Shown: positions 35,995-45,356 of the stretch, in pieces | Layout of the letters: each line of letters opens with the position of its first letter | Position numbering within the stretch: the first letter of the stretch is position 1 | Source of the DNA: Thermophilibacter immobilis | GTDB taxonomy: Bacteria; Actinomycetota; Coriobacteriia; Coriobacteriales; Atopobiaceae | NCBI RefSeq assembly: GCF_015277515.1 | Contig: NZ_CP063767.1 | Location: 1,116,001 to 1,180,000 of the forward strand | Length of the DNA: 64,000 nucleotides | Direction of reading: 5' to 3' | Translations under genes and position numbers: made by a program | Notes under the pieces: model-generated | Database searches by the model: none | What the model was told of the DNA's origin: nothing | The model's input: only the letters and a program-made list of their open reading frames with translations

Positions 35995-37214
35995 GCGCGC
36001 GCCCCCAGGAGGTCGCGCACGCGGTCGCAGACGAGGTCGGCCACCTGCGCGAGCGGCAGGGTCTCGTGCTGCTCAACACCCGAGGCCGAGACCAGGGCCA
36101 CGCGGCTCGTGTCGGAGCCAAAGGTGGAGTCGGCGCGCGAGACGTCGTTGGCCACGATGAGGTCGGCGCCCTTGGAGCGCAGCTTCTGGGACGCGTGGGC
36201 CAGGAGGTCGTCCGTCTCGGCGGCAAAGCCCACCACCACTCGGTCCCCCTTGCGGGCGCAGAGGTCGGCGAGGATGTCGGCGGTCTGGACGAGCTCGAGG
36301 GCGTGGAGCGGCTCCGCGGACTTCTTGAGCTTGTGGTCGGCGGGGGCTGCCGGCGTGTAGTCGGCCACGGCGGCGCAGCACACGGCGGCGTCGGCGTCCT
36401 CGAACGCGGCATGGGCGGCGGCGTGCATCTGGGCGGCCGAGACCACGTCCGTGCGCCTGACGCCGGCGGGGGCGCAAAGAGAGGTGGGCCCCGAGACGAG
36501 CGTCACCTGAGCCCCGCGCGCGGCAGCGACGGCCGCGATCGCGTAGCCCATCTTGCCGGTCGAGGCGTTGGCGAGATAGCGGACGGGGTCGATCGCCTCG
36601 TGGGTGGGCCCGGCGGTGATGACGAGGCGCGCGCCCGCGAGGTCACGCATGCCCGCGCGCCCGAGGGACGCGAGCGCCGCCGCGACGATGTCATCGACGT
36701 CGGCGAGCTTGCCCGAGCCCACGTCGCCGCAGGCCAGGCGCCCCGAGACGGGCGTCACCAGGGACACGCCGCGCGCGGCGAGGGTGGCGACGCTGGCCTG
36801 GGTCGCCGGGTTCTCCCACATGTGCACGTTCATGGCCGGCGCCACCAGGACGGGGCACGCGGCGGCCAAAAGGGTCGTGGTGAGGCAGTCGTCGGCCACG
36901 CCCGCCGCCATCTTGGCCATGACGTTGGCCGTGGCGGGGACGACGAGCGCGAGCTCGGCCCACTCGGCGAGCTCGATGTGCGGGATCGGTGAGCCCGGGT
37001 AGGCGTAGAGGTCGTCGGCCACGGGGGCCCCCGAGAGCGCCTCGAAGGTGACCGGCCCCACGAAGCGCTCGGCGTCCGCGCTCATCGTGACCCGCACCTC
37101 GCAGCCGGCCTTCTGGAGGCCGCGCAGCACCTCGCAGGCCTTATACGCCGCGATGCCGCCGCAGACGGCCAGAAGGACGCGCCCGCGCTCGGGCTCTGGG
37201 GCTCGCTCGCTCAT
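35991..37214 (-). CDS. coaBC: Bifunctional phosphopantothenoylcysteine decarboxylase/synthetase
   Basis: The 407-residue enzyme makes two steps of coenzyme A synthesis. The N-terminal flavoprotein domain (CoaC, about 1-185) has the GGIAAYKA start, active-site His in SPIPHIELAEWA, APAMNVHMWENPA and the GRLACGDVGSGK flap cysteine. The C-terminal CoaB domain has ITAGPTHEAIDPVR, NASTGKMG and KLKKS. The frame extends upstream without starts of quality; ATG 37214 overlaps the previous stop. Confidence 0.95.
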   Translation of the reverse strand: MSERAPEPERGRVLLAVCGGIAAYKACEVLRGLQKAGCEVRVTMSADAERFVGPVTFEALSGAPVADDLYAYPGSPIPHIELAEWAELALVVPATANVMAKMAAGVADDCLTTTLLAAACPVLVAPAMNVHMWENPATQASVATLAARGVSLVTPVSGRLACGDVGSGKLADVDDIVAAALASLGRAGMRDLAGARLVITAGPTHEAIDPVRYLANASTGKMGYAIAAVAAARGAQVTLVSGPTSLCAPAGVRRTDVVSAAQMHAAAHAAFEDADAAVCCAAVADYTPAAPADHKLKKSAEPLHALELVQTADILADLCARKGDRVVVGFAAETDDLLAHASQKLRSKGADLIVANDVSRADSTFGSDTSRVALVSASGVEQHETLPLAQVADLVCDRVRDLLGARA

Positions 37215-37936
37215 GCGCCCTCGACCCCCTCGGAGGTGACGAGCATGCGATGGCAGTAGGGGCACGTCGTAATCTCGTCGCCGACCATGAGGTCGTGGAA
37301 CTGGCTCGGCTGGAGCTTGACGCGGCAGACCGTGGGCACGTTGCCGTGGAGCCGCTCGACCGCGAGGCCCCCGAAGCGCTTGCGCGCGACCTCGTAGGAG
37401 GCCAAGTGCTCCGACGAGAGGAGCGCTGCCTCGGCGGCGCGCTCGCGGGAGAGCGTCACGATCTGGGCCCTGAGCCCCGCTGATCCCTCGTCGAGCGCCT
37501 CCTGGGTGACGGCCGCCTGGGCGTCGAGCTTCTCCAGGGTGAGGCGGGCGTTCTCCTCGGCGCGCTCGAGGCGCCCGAGGCGCTCGCGCAGGGAGGGAAG
37601 CGAGAAGGCGCACTTCTCGACGCGCTTGGCGAGCGAGGTGAGCTGCTGCTCGAAGCCCGCGAGCTCGCGATGGGTGAGGGCCTCGGCCTCAGCGGCGAGC
37701 TGGACCTCGGCGGTCCTCTCGCGGTAGTGCGCGAGGGCGGCCTCGGCGTCGTCGATGTCGATCTGGGCGTCCTTGCGCTGCCCGACGATCCTGGTGAGCT
37801 CGCTCGTGACCTTCTTGCGCGCAAGCGCGATCGTCTTGAGCCTCTTCTGCTGGGGCATCGAGGCGAGCGTCGAGGCGCTCCTGAGGAGCCTCAGATCGAG
37901 GTCCTGGAGGTTCATGAGGGCTTCTGCTTCGCTCAT
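37211..37936 (-). CDS. Coiled-coil protein with C-terminal zinc ribbon (CT398-like)
   Basis: The 241-residue protein is mostly a long coiled coil (about 10-170) followed by a C4-type zinc-ribbon-like tail with VCRVKL and TTCPYCHRML. Such proteins (zf-RING_7/DUF164 group) are widespread but of uncertain role, perhaps in nucleic acid or motility-related complexes. The start is immediately next to the desulfurase stop and the end overlaps coaBC, so it belongs to the same operon. Confidence 0.75.
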   Translation of the reverse strand: MSEAEALMNLQDLDLRLLRSASTLASMPQQKRLKTIALARKKVTSELTRIVGQRKDAQIDIDDAEAALAHYRERTAEVQLAAEAEALTHRELAGFEQQLTSLAKRVEKCAFSLPSLRERLGRLERAEENARLTLEKLDAQAAVTQEALDEGSAGLRAQIVTLSRERAAEAALLSSEHLASYEVARKRFGGLAVERLHGNVPTVCRVKLQPSQFHDLMVGDEITTCPYCHRMLVTSEGVEGA

Positions 37937-39148
37937 TCAGTGTTCTCCTTGGGTCTTTCGGGCGCGCCCGGTCCTGCGCGCGCTGCGGTGGCGTGAAACG
38001 ATGGCGAGAAGGGCGTCGGCAAAGAGCTCGAGGTCACGGGGATCCACGCGCTCGTCGAACGAGATGCGCAGGGAGCCCAGGGCGCGCCCGCGGGCCATGC
38101 CCATCGCGCGCAGCACGTGGCTCGCGTCGAGCGAGCCCGACGAGCAGGCCGATCCGGCGGAGACCTCGAAGCCGGCCTGGTCGAGCTCGAGGATCAGGGT
38201 CTCGGAGTCCAGGCCGTCCACGACGACGCTCACGATGCCGGGCAGCCTCCCCGCGTCGACGACGACCGTGGTCGTGGGCGCGATGCCGCTTCCCGTGGCG
38301 CAAAGGCGCTCGTAGAGGGCCTGCGCCCGTCCGGCGACGGTGGCGCGGGTCTGGTCGAGCGTGGCGCTCGTGGAGCGCACAACGGCCGCGAAGGCGAGCG
38401 CGCCGCGCACGTCCTGGGTGCCCGCGCGACGGCCCAGCTCCTGCCCGCCGCCAAAGCTGAGCGGGCGCAGGGGGAATCGCCCGCGCACGGCGAGTGCGCC
38501 CACGCCGACGGGGCCGCCGAGCTTGTGGGCGGCCACGCTCACGGCGTCGGCGCGGGAGAGGTCGAGGGGCACGCGACAGAAGGCCTGGACGGCGTCGGTG
38601 TGGAAGAGCGCCCCGGCGTCGTGCGCAACGCGGGCGAGCTCGTCTACGCTCTGCAGGACGCCGGTCTCGTTGTTGGCGGCCATGACCGAGACGAGCGCGC
38701 AGTCCTCGTCGACCAGGGCGCGGACGGTCTCGGCGCGCACGACGCCGTCGGAGCCGGGACGGGCGAGCGCGACCTCGAAGCCGCGCTCGCGCAGGGGCCC
38801 CACGAGGTCGAGGACCGAGTCATGCTCGATGGCCGAGAGCACGACCGTCCTCCTGCGGGCAGCGCGGGCGCGCGCGCCCTCGGCCAGCCCGATCACGGCG
38901 AGGTTGTTCGACTCGGTTCCGCCCGAGGTGAAGGTCACGTCAGCGGGGCGAAAGCCCCCGCCGAGGCAGCGGGCGAGCTCGGCGCGCGCGCCGTCGAGGG
39001 CGCGCGCCGCCTCGCGGCCCAGGGTGTGCAGGGAGTTCGGGTTGGCACCGGCCAGAGGCCCCTCCTCGTAGGAGCGCTCGGCCGCGAGCGACTCGGGTCG
39101 GGCGGGGGCGGAGGCCGCGTAGTCCAGATAGACGATCTTGTGTGGCAC
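37937..39148 (-). CDS. Cysteine desulfurase (second, IscS/NifS-like)
   Basis: The 403-residue PLP enzyme has VYLDYAASAP at the start, TSGGTESNN, FHTDAVQAF, the PLP lysine in VAAHKLGGP and the persulfide Cys in SAGSACSSGS. It likely supplies sulfur for Fe-S clusters or thiolated tRNA as the general enzyme, as distinct from the XdhC-linked copy at 5107-6297. The GTG start is preceded by only a weak ribosome site. No iscU or mnmA is adjacent. Confidence 0.92.
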   Translation of the reverse strand: MPHKIVYLDYAASAPARPESLAAERSYEEGPLAGANPNSLHTLGREAARALDGARAELARCLGGGFRPADVTFTSGGTESNNLAVIGLAEGARARAARRRTVVLSAIEHDSVLDLVGPLRERGFEVALARPGSDGVVRAETVRALVDEDCALVSVMAANNETGVLQSVDELARVAHDAGALFHTDAVQAFCRVPLDLSRADAVSVAAHKLGGPVGVGALAVRGRFPLRPLSFGGGQELGRRAGTQDVRGALAFAAVVRSTSATLDQTRATVAGRAQALYERLCATGSGIAPTTTVVVDAGRLPGIVSVVVDGLDSETLILELDQAGFEVSAGSACSSGSLDASHVLRAMGMARGRALGSLRISFDERVDPRDLELFADALLAIVSRHRSARRTGRARKTQGEH

Positions 39149-39157
39149 CCGGCTCGC

Positions 39158-39835
39158 CTAGGCCTTCTTGGCGGTGCCCGTGAGGCCCGCCTTCCTGATG
39201 GCCGCGATGGCGGCCGGGCGGTCCTGGACGCCAAAGACGGCGCTGCCCGCCACCAAGACGTTGGCGCCGGCGCACGTGACCTCGGCGGCGTTTCGGGCGG
39301 AGATGCCGCCATCGACCTCGATGAGCGGGCGCACACCGTGCTCGTCGCACAGGCGGCGCAGCTGGCGGAGCTTCTTGGTCGACGAGGGGAGGTAGCTCTG
39401 GCCGCCGAAGCCCGGGTTCACGGTCATGACGAGGACCATGTCGAGCTCGTCGATGATCGACTCGAGCATGCCCACGGGCGTCGCGGGGTTCAGGGCGATC
39501 GAGGCCCTGGCCCCGTGGTCGTGGATGAGGGCGACGAGCCGGTTGGCATGGGCGGTGGCCTCGTACTGGAAGGAGACGAGGTCCGCCCCGGCGTCGAGGT
39601 AGCTGGGGAGCATCTCGTCGGGGTTGGAGATCATGAGATGGGCGTCGACGGGCAGCTCGCAGGCACCCTTGACGGCGCGCAGGACGTCCGGGCCAAAGGT
39701 CAGGTTGGGCACGAAGTGCCCGTCCATGACATCGAAGTGGACGTAGTCGGCGTCGCGTATGTCGGCGAGCTCGTCAGCGAGGTGCATGAAGTCGGCGGAG
39801 AGCACCGAGGGCGCAATCTTGACATCTTCTAGCAT
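39158..39835 (-). CDS. rpe: Ribulose-phosphate 3-epimerase
   Basis: The 225-residue TIM-barrel enzyme interconverts ribulose 5-phosphate and xylulose 5-phosphate in the pentose phosphate pathway. Motifs include IAPSVLSADF, HFDVMDGHFVPNLTFG, DAHLMISNPDE, MTVNPGFGGQ and IEVDGGIS. It overlaps the gpsA stop by one base. Confidence 0.95.
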   Translation of the reverse strand: MLEDVKIAPSVLSADFMHLADELADIRDADYVHFDVMDGHFVPNLTFGPDVLRAVKGACELPVDAHLMISNPDEMLPSYLDAGADLVSFQYEATAHANRLVALIHDHGARASIALNPATPVGMLESIIDELDMVLVMTVNPGFGGQSYLPSSTKKLRQLRRLCDEHGVRPLIEVDGGISARNAAEVTCAGANVLVAGSAVFGVQDRPAAIAAIRKAGLTGTAKKA

Positions 39836-40878
39836 CAGTGGTTCTCCTTGTCTTGGAATGCCATTCCGTAGAACTCCTCGCCCGGGCGACGGCCCAAGAG
39901 GCCGTCGATGGCGTCGGCGACGGGCAGCCCCTCGTGCAGGACGGCGTTGACCGCCTCGGTGATGGGGGCCGCGACGCGCAGGCCGCGGGCGAGGGCGAGC
40001 ACGCTCTGGGCGGCGCGCGCGCCCTCGACGACCATGCCGGTGCGCTCCTCGTAGGCGGCGAGGGTCTCACCGGCCACGAGGGCCTCGCCAAAGGTGCGGT
40101 TACGCGAGTGCTCCGAGGTGCAGGTGGCCACGAGGTCGCCCATGCCCGCGAGGCCCATCGGGGTGAGCGGGTCGCTGCCCAGGGCCGCCGCGACGCGGCC
40201 TATCTCGGCCAGGCCGCGCGTCATGAGGACGGCGAGCGTGTTGTCCCCGGCGCCCAGGCCCGCCGCCACGCCGCAGGCGATGGCGATGACGTTCTTGACC
40301 GCGCCGCAGACCTCGACGCCCACGACGTCCTCGCTCACGTAGACCCGAAAGGACGGGCTGACGAGAAGCGCACGCAGGCGCTCGGCCACGTCGGCGTCGC
40401 GCGCGGCGAGCACGGCCGCCGCGAGCTTGCCGAGGCAGACCTCCTCGGCGTGGTTGGGCCCCGACAGCACGGCCACGCGCCACGCTCCGCCCAGCTCGGT
40501 GGCGGCGACGTCGGCCATGAGTTCGTTGGTGCCGCGCTCGACGCCCTTGGTGAGCACGAGCACGGGAGCCTTCGCGTCCACGAGGGGGGAGATCATGCGG
40601 CAGGCGTCGCGCAGGTAGGACGACGGCAGAGCCAAGATGACGGCCTCGGCGCCCTCGAGGGCCTCTGCGGCGTCCGCAGTGGCATGGACGCCGCTCGGCA
40701 GCTCGTAGTCCGTGAGGTGGCGCGGGTTTCTCCGCGTGGCTCCTATGGCCTCGGCCACCCGCGCGCTGCGGCACCACAGGCGCACCTCCCCGACCTGCTC
40801 CGCGAGCAGCCCCGACAGGGCGGTGCCCCATGAGCCGGACCCTATGACGGCCACGCGCCTGGCAACCTGCGCGCTCAT
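39835..40878 (-). CDS. gpsA: Glycerol-3-phosphate dehydrogenase (NAD(P)+)
   Basis: The 347-residue enzyme reduces dihydroxyacetone phosphate to glycerol 3-phosphate for phospholipids. It has the Rossmann motif VIGSGSWGTALS, the catalytic lysines in TKGVERG and CGAVKNVIAIACG, GPNHAEEVC and the GLAGMGDLVATCTS motif. It sits directly downstream of plsY, which consumes its product, with a short overlap. Confidence 0.95.
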   Translation of the reverse strand: MSAQVARRVAVIGSGSWGTALSGLLAEQVGEVRLWCRSARVAEAIGATRRNPRHLTDYELPSGVHATADAAEALEGAEAVILALPSSYLRDACRMISPLVDAKAPVLVLTKGVERGTNELMADVAATELGGAWRVAVLSGPNHAEEVCLGKLAAAVLAARDADVAERLRALLVSPSFRVYVSEDVVGVEVCGAVKNVIAIACGVAAGLGAGDNTLAVLMTRGLAEIGRVAAALGSDPLTPMGLAGMGDLVATCTSEHSRNRTFGEALVAGETLAAYEERTGMVVEGARAAQSVLALARGLRVAAPITEAVNAVLHEGLPVADAIDGLLGRRPGEEFYGMAFQDKENH

Positions 40879-41567
40879 CGACGACCCCCCTCGCCCTTCC
40901 CGGCTCCCTCGCCGGACCTGTGAAACGAGAAGCGGTGCTCCTCGCCCCGAGCCAGCTTGCCCACGTTCTCACGGTGCGCCCAGACCACGGCTGCGGCCAC
41001 GGTCACGACGGGCACGAGCGAGGGGGCGGGAAAGCCAAGGACCGCGCACCAGACGGGCAGCGAGACCGCCGCGGCGAGAGAGCCGAGCGAGACGTAGCGC
41101 GTGGGCACCACAAAGACGATGAAGACCGCGAGCAGCCCCACCGCGACGGGCCACCAGAGCCCGAGCGCGGCCCCGAAGCCCACCGCGATGCCCTTCCCGC
41201 CATGAAAGTGCAGGTAGGGCGAGAAGACGTGTCCGAGCACGCAGCCGAGGAAGACCACGGACATGCTGCAGCCGAACAGCGTCCGATGGTCGAGGGCGGA
41301 CACGTCGCCGGCCAGGGCGAAGGCCGCTATGGCGTGGCGCGCCACGAGCATGCAGACCAGGCCCTTGGACACGTCGCACAGAAGGGTCAGGGCGGCGGCC
41401 CCCTTGCCCACCGAGCGCGCCACGTTGGTGGTCCCGATGTTGCCCGACCCCGTGCGCCTCACGTCGACGTGGCCCGTGGCGTGCGCGATGATGAGGCCAA
41501 ACGGTATGCCGCACACGAAGTAGGAGACGAAGGTGAAGACGGCCGTCCAGAGCCCGAGTGCGCTCAT
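40875..41567 (-). CDS. plsY: Glycerol-3-phosphate acyltransferase PlsY
   Basis: The 230-residue polytopic membrane enzyme transfers acyl from acyl-phosphate to glycerol 3-phosphate. Family loops are seen: IPFGLIIA, RRTGSGNIGTTNVAR, LGHVFSPYLHFHGGKGIAVGFG in order, and AHRENVGKLARGEE. ATG 41567 overlaps the der stop (ATGA). It pairs functionally with gpsA downstream. Confidence 0.93.
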   Translation of the reverse strand: MSALGLWTAVFTFVSYFVCGIPFGLIIAHATGHVDVRRTGSGNIGTTNVARSVGKGAAALTLLCDVSKGLVCMLVARHAIAAFALAGDVSALDHRTLFGCSMSVVFLGCVLGHVFSPYLHFHGGKGIAVGFGAALGLWWPVAVGLLAVFIVFVVPTRYVSLGSLAAAVSLPVWCAVLGFPAPSLVPVVTVAAAVVWAHRENVGKLARGEEHRFSFHRSGEGAGKGEGGRR

Positions 41568-42892
41568 CGCTCCCCCCCCTCCGCCTTCTTGCGAAACCTC
41601 AGGCGCACCGGCGTGCCCGTGAGGTCGAAGCGCCCGCGCAGCCGGTTCTCGACGAAGCGCTCGAAGTTGTCGTCCACGAGGTCGGGGGCGTTGCACCACA
41701 CCGATATCTGGGGCGGCTTGGAGCCGGTCTGCGTGGCGTACATCATCTTGAGGCGACGGCCCTTCTCGCTCTTGGTGTAGCCGCTCTCGCGGATCTGGGC
41801 GAGAAGGTCGTTGAGCTGGGAGGTCTTGAGCTGGGAGGCGCGCGCCTCGGCGGCCGTCACGGCGAGGCCGAGGACCTTGTCGGTGGCCCGCCCGGTGAGA
41901 GCGGAGACGTTGACGGTGGGAATCCAGGAGGCGAAGGAGAGGCGCTGGGCGATCGAGCTCACGACCTCGTCGCGGCCCTGATCGGTCTCGACGAGGTCCC
42001 ACTTGTTGAGGACCAAGACGACGGCGCAGCCCCGGTCGATGGCCATGCCGGCGACCTTCTGGTCCTGCTCGGTCACGCCCACCGTGGCGTCGACGACGAG
42101 CAGGCACACGTCCGAGCGGTCGATGGCCTGAAGGCCCCTCACGAGGCTGTAGTACTCGACGTCCTCGTGCACCTGGGACTTCTTGCGCATGCCCGCCGTG
42201 TCCACGAGGCGGATGGGGCGGCCCTTCCACTCGATGAGCGAGTCGATGGAGTCGCGCGTGGTGCCCGCGACGTCCGAGACGATCGAGCGCTTCTTGTTGG
42301 CGAGGCGGTTAGCCAAAGAGCTCTTGCCCACGTTGGGCCGGCCGACGATGGCCACGGAGAGCGTGTCGTCGTCCGGCTCGTCGGCGGACTCGGGCAGCGC
42401 GGCCACGATCTCGTCGAGGAGGTCTCCCGTGCCGTGGCCGTGGGTCGCGGACAGGGGGCGGGGCTCGCCCACGCCCAGGGCGTAGAAGTCCCACAGGCCG
42501 TCGGTCTCGGTCGAGGGGTCGTCCCTCTTGTTGACGACCAGGAAGACGGGCTTATCCTGGCGGCGGACGATGCGGGCGACCTCCTCGTCCTCGTCGGTGA
42601 CGCCGGTCGAGCCGTCCACCACGAAGACGATGACGTCGGCCTCCTCGCAGGCGATGAGGGCCTGCTCGCGGATGTGCGGGGCAAAGATGTCGGTAGACTT
42701 GACGGACTCGATGCCGCCGGTGTCGATGAGGGCGAAGTCGCGGCCGTTCCAGTCCGCGTCGTGGTAGGAGCGGTCGCGCGTGACGCCGCGAGACTCATGG
42801 ACGATGGCCTCGCGCGTGACCGCGATTCGGTTGACAAGCGTGGACTTTCCGACGTTGGGTCGGCCGACCACGGCGACTACGGGCTTGGGCAT
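41564..42892 (-). CDS. der: Ribosome biogenesis GTPase Der (EngA)
   Basis: The 442-residue protein has two tandem GTPase domains (P-loops GRPNVGKST near 9 and GRPNVGKSS near 185; DTGG and DTAG switch motifs; NKRD and NKWD base-recognition motifs) and a C-terminal KH-like domain. It acts in 50S subunit assembly. It heads the nine-gene minus-strand run, preceded by GAGGAG. Confidence 0.97.
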   Translation of the reverse strand: MPKPVVAVVGRPNVGKSTLVNRIAVTREAIVHESRGVTRDRSYHDADWNGRDFALIDTGGIESVKSTDIFAPHIREQALIACEEADVIVFVVDGSTGVTDEDEEVARIVRRQDKPVFLVVNKRDDPSTETDGLWDFYALGVGEPRPLSATHGHGTGDLLDEIVAALPESADEPDDDTLSVAIVGRPNVGKSSLANRLANKKRSIVSDVAGTTRDSIDSLIEWKGRPIRLVDTAGMRKKSQVHEDVEYYSLVRGLQAIDRSDVCLLVVDATVGVTEQDQKVAGMAIDRGCAVVLVLNKWDLVETDQGRDEVVSSIAQRLSFASWIPTVNVSALTGRATDKVLGLAVTAAEARASQLKTSQLNDLLAQIRESGYTKSEKGRRLKMMYATQTGSKPPQISVWCNAPDLVDDNFERFVENRLRGRFDLTGTPVRLRFRKKAEGGER

Positions 42893-43070
42893 GAATACTC
42901 CTCGCTATTCCATTGGTGTGAAAAGTCTAGCACGCGCACCCGAGGCGAGAGGGGCGAGAGACCCAGGCAACCCACGGCCCACACCTCGCCTGCGACCCCC
43001 GTTCTCCCCTGTAGGGAGCCCATGGCCGCCCTGGGCGGACCGTAGTCGCCGGACGAGAAAAACACGAAGC

Positions 43071-43913
43071 TCAGGCCCCCACGAGCTCCTCGACGCGCTC
43101 GCGCACGGCCTCGATCTGGGAGGCGGGCGTGCTCGCGCCGGCGGTGATGCCGATGGTCTGGGCGCCCTCGAACCAGGAGGCCTCGAGCTCGTCGGCACCC
43201 TCGACGTGATGGGTCCTGGGGCAGCGCGCGGCGGATATCTCGGCGAGGCGCGTCGTGTTGGCCGAGATGCGCCCGCCGATCACCACCATGACGTCGGCCT
43301 CGCGCGCGAGCTCGTCGGTCGCCTCCTGGTGCCCCGAGGTCGCCTCGCAGATCGTGTTGATCACGCGCACCTCCTCGGCGCGCCCGACGAGCGCCCCCAC
43401 GACCTCGGCCAGAAGGGCCTGGCGTGCAGTGGTCTGCACGACCACGCCGACCCGGCGCAGCTCCGGCAGGGCGCGGGCCTCGTCGGCCGAACCCACCACC
43501 ACGGCGCCGGGGGCGTGGGCCAGCGTGGCCTCGACCTCCGGGTGGCCCGCCTCCCCCACGACGACGACCTGGTAGCCCTCGGAGGCGAGGCGCGCGGCGG
43601 CCACGTGCGCCTTCTTGACGAAGGGGCACGTGGCGTCCAGGACGCGCGCGCACAGCGCGCGGGCTCGGGCCTCCTCGTCGGGGGAGGTGCCGTGCGTGCG
43701 CAGAAGGAGGGTGTCGCCCCTTGCCCCCTCGGGGCTCGAGACGACCGAGACCCCCCTGGCGGCGAGGTCGGCGACCACACGCGGGTTGTGGATGAGTGGG
43801 CCCAGCGTGTGGACGCGACCGAGCCCCTCGGCGGCGCCATCGACCATCTCCAGGGCACGCTCCACGCCGTAGCAGGCGCCCGCCTCGCGGGCTATGAGAA
43901 TCCGGGGCGCCAT
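43071..43913 (-). CDS. ispH: 4-hydroxy-3-methylbut-2-enyl diphosphate reductase
   Basis: The 280-residue Fe-S enzyme catalyses the last step of the MEP isoprenoid pathway. The three cluster cysteines appear in AGACYGVERA, LDATCPFV and INTICEAT, with the substrate loop LIHNP and the RTHGTSP motif. The ATG at 43913 was chosen because it begins the conserved RILIAREAG segment; the frame is open further upstream. It follows plsC by 4 bp. The ispG, dxr and uppS genes are at the right end of the window. Confidence 0.93.
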   Translation of the reverse strand: MAPRILIAREAGACYGVERALEMVDGAAEGLGRVHTLGPLIHNPRVVADLAARGVSVVSSPEGARGDTLLLRTHGTSPDEEARARALCARVLDATCPFVKKAHVAAARLASEGYQVVVVGEAGHPEVEATLAHAPGAVVVGSADEARALPELRRVGVVVQTTARQALLAEVVGALVGRAEEVRVINTICEATSGHQEATDELAREADVMVVIGGRISANTTRLAEISAARCPRTHHVEGADELEASWFEGAQTIGITAGASTPASQIEAVRERVEELVGA

Positions 43914-43917
43914 CGAC

Positions 43918-44646
43918 TCACTCCGTCCCGGGGTGCGCCGCGCGCAGCTCGTCGCGCAGCTCGTAGACGCGTCGCATGCCACGCTCCTCCATCTCGTCGG
44001 CCTGCTCCCTGCGCTTGGACGAGGAGAGCTCGGACCACTCGATCGGCTCCCCGACGCGCGCGAAGACGCGCTTCCTGAAGTGCAGGTGACGCGCCCCGAT
44101 GAGGGCGACGGGCTGGACGGGGGCCTTTGCGAGCTGCGCCATGAGGGCGTAGCCGCCGTGGACCTCGGCCTCGGCGTCGTCGCGCACGCGCGTCCCCTCG
44201 GGGTAGATGAGAACGCACTCACCGCGCATGAGGGACGCACGCGCCCTGCGGACGGCCTTCATGTCCGCCGAGCCGCGCGAGACGGGAAAGCCGCCCAGAC
44301 GCGAGAAGACCCAGGTCGCGGGACGAATCCTGTCAAAGTCCCCCTTGTAGACGGTCCGCACGCTCACGCCGGCTCGGAGCATCGTCGTGACGGCGATCAC
44401 CGGGTCGAGCATGGACTCGTGGTTCATGATGACCACGCGTCCGCGCGCGTCGTCGAACAGGAGCTCGGCCTCCTCGACCCTCCAGGGCCACAGGAGCTTG
44501 GTGAGGCCCCAGAGCAGCCAGACCACGAAGCCGGCGAGTAGCCGTCCCGGCAGCGGGAAGTCGGCCATCGCGGAGTCGTAGTAGTCGTCGTAGGTGTTTC
44601 CCGCAAAGGCGCGCAGGGGTTTCGACGGGGCAGCGGGCGCGCTCAT
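43918..44646 (-). CDS. plsC: 1-acyl-sn-glycerol-3-phosphate acyltransferase family protein
   Basis: The 242-residue protein has an N-terminal hydrophobic anchor, the HxxxxD motif (MNHESMLDP), the phosphate-binding FPVSRGSAD and YPEGTRV motifs, and a late PVALIG segment. It would convert lysophosphatidate to phosphatidate. The start overlaps the cmk stop (ATGA), and the gene is followed closely by ispH. Confidence 0.88.
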   Translation of the reverse strand: MSAPAAPSKPLRAFAGNTYDDYYDSAMADFPLPGRLLAGFVVWLLWGLTKLLWPWRVEEAELLFDDARGRVVIMNHESMLDPVIAVTTMLRAGVSVRTVYKGDFDRIRPATWVFSRLGGFPVSRGSADMKAVRRARASLMRGECVLIYPEGTRVRDDAEAEVHGGYALMAQLAKAPVQPVALIGARHLHFRKRVFARVGEPIEWSELSSSKRREQADEMEERGMRRVYELRDELRAAHPGTE

Positions 44647-45356
44647 GAGCGCTCCTCGGCGGCGCGGACCGCCAGCTCGGGCGAGAGCGCCACGATCTTG
44701 TCGACGACCTCCTCGAAGGTGAGGTCCGAGGAGTCGATGCGGCAGGCGTCGTCGGCCGGGCGCAGGGGCGAGGCCTCGCGCGTGGAGTCGTAGGCGTCGC
44801 GCCGCACGAGGTCGGCGAGGACCCTCCTCTCCTCCTCGGCGTCGGCGACGGCACCGGCGTCCTCGGCGAGGTTTCTGCCCGTGCGCTGCACGGCGCGCCT
44901 CCTGGCGCGCGCCTCGGGGCTCGCCGTGAGGAAGACCTTGACGTCGGCGGCGGGAAACACCACGGTCCCGATGTCGCGACCCTCAGCCACCACGTCGCCG
45001 TGCGCGCCGGCCCGGCGCTGCAGGGCAACCATGACCTCGCGCACCTCCGGCACAGCCGAGACCCGGGAGACGGCGCGCTCCACCTCGGGCGTGCGGATGG
45101 CGGCCGTGACGTCGGCCCCGTTGGCGCGCACGGTCTGCGAGCCGTCGGCGGCGTCGCCGAACTCTATGTCTATGGCGCGCGCGGCCTCGGCGACCGCCGC
45201 CTCGTCGGCAGGGTCCACGCCGCGCTCGAGGCAGACCAGGGCGACGCTGCGATACATCGCCCCGGTGTCGAGGTAGGTGAGGCCGCAGCGCCGGGCCACG
45301 GCGCGCGCGACGGAAGACTTGCCCGATCCGGAGGGACCGTCCAGGGCGACGATCAT
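44643..45356 (-). CDS. cmk: Cytidylate kinase
   Basis: The 237-residue nucleotide kinase has the P-loop DGPSGSGKSS, the LDTGAMYRSVAL motif, the CMP-binding EGRDIGTVVFP segment and LTASPEARARRR in the lid region. It phosphorylates CMP and dCMP. ATG 45356 overlaps the preceding stop. The frame is open upstream, but similarity starts here. Confidence 0.95.
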   Translation of the reverse strand: MIVALDGPSGSGKSSVARAVARRCGLTYLDTGAMYRSVALVCLERGVDPADEAAVAEAARAIDIEFGDAADGSQTVRANGADVTAAIRTPEVERAVSRVSAVPEVREVMVALQRRAGAHGDVVAEGRDIGTVVFPAADVKVFLTASPEARARRRAVQRTGRNLAEDAGAVADAEEERRVLADLVRRDAYDSTREASPLRPADDACRIDSSDLTFEEVVDKIVALSPELAVRAAEERS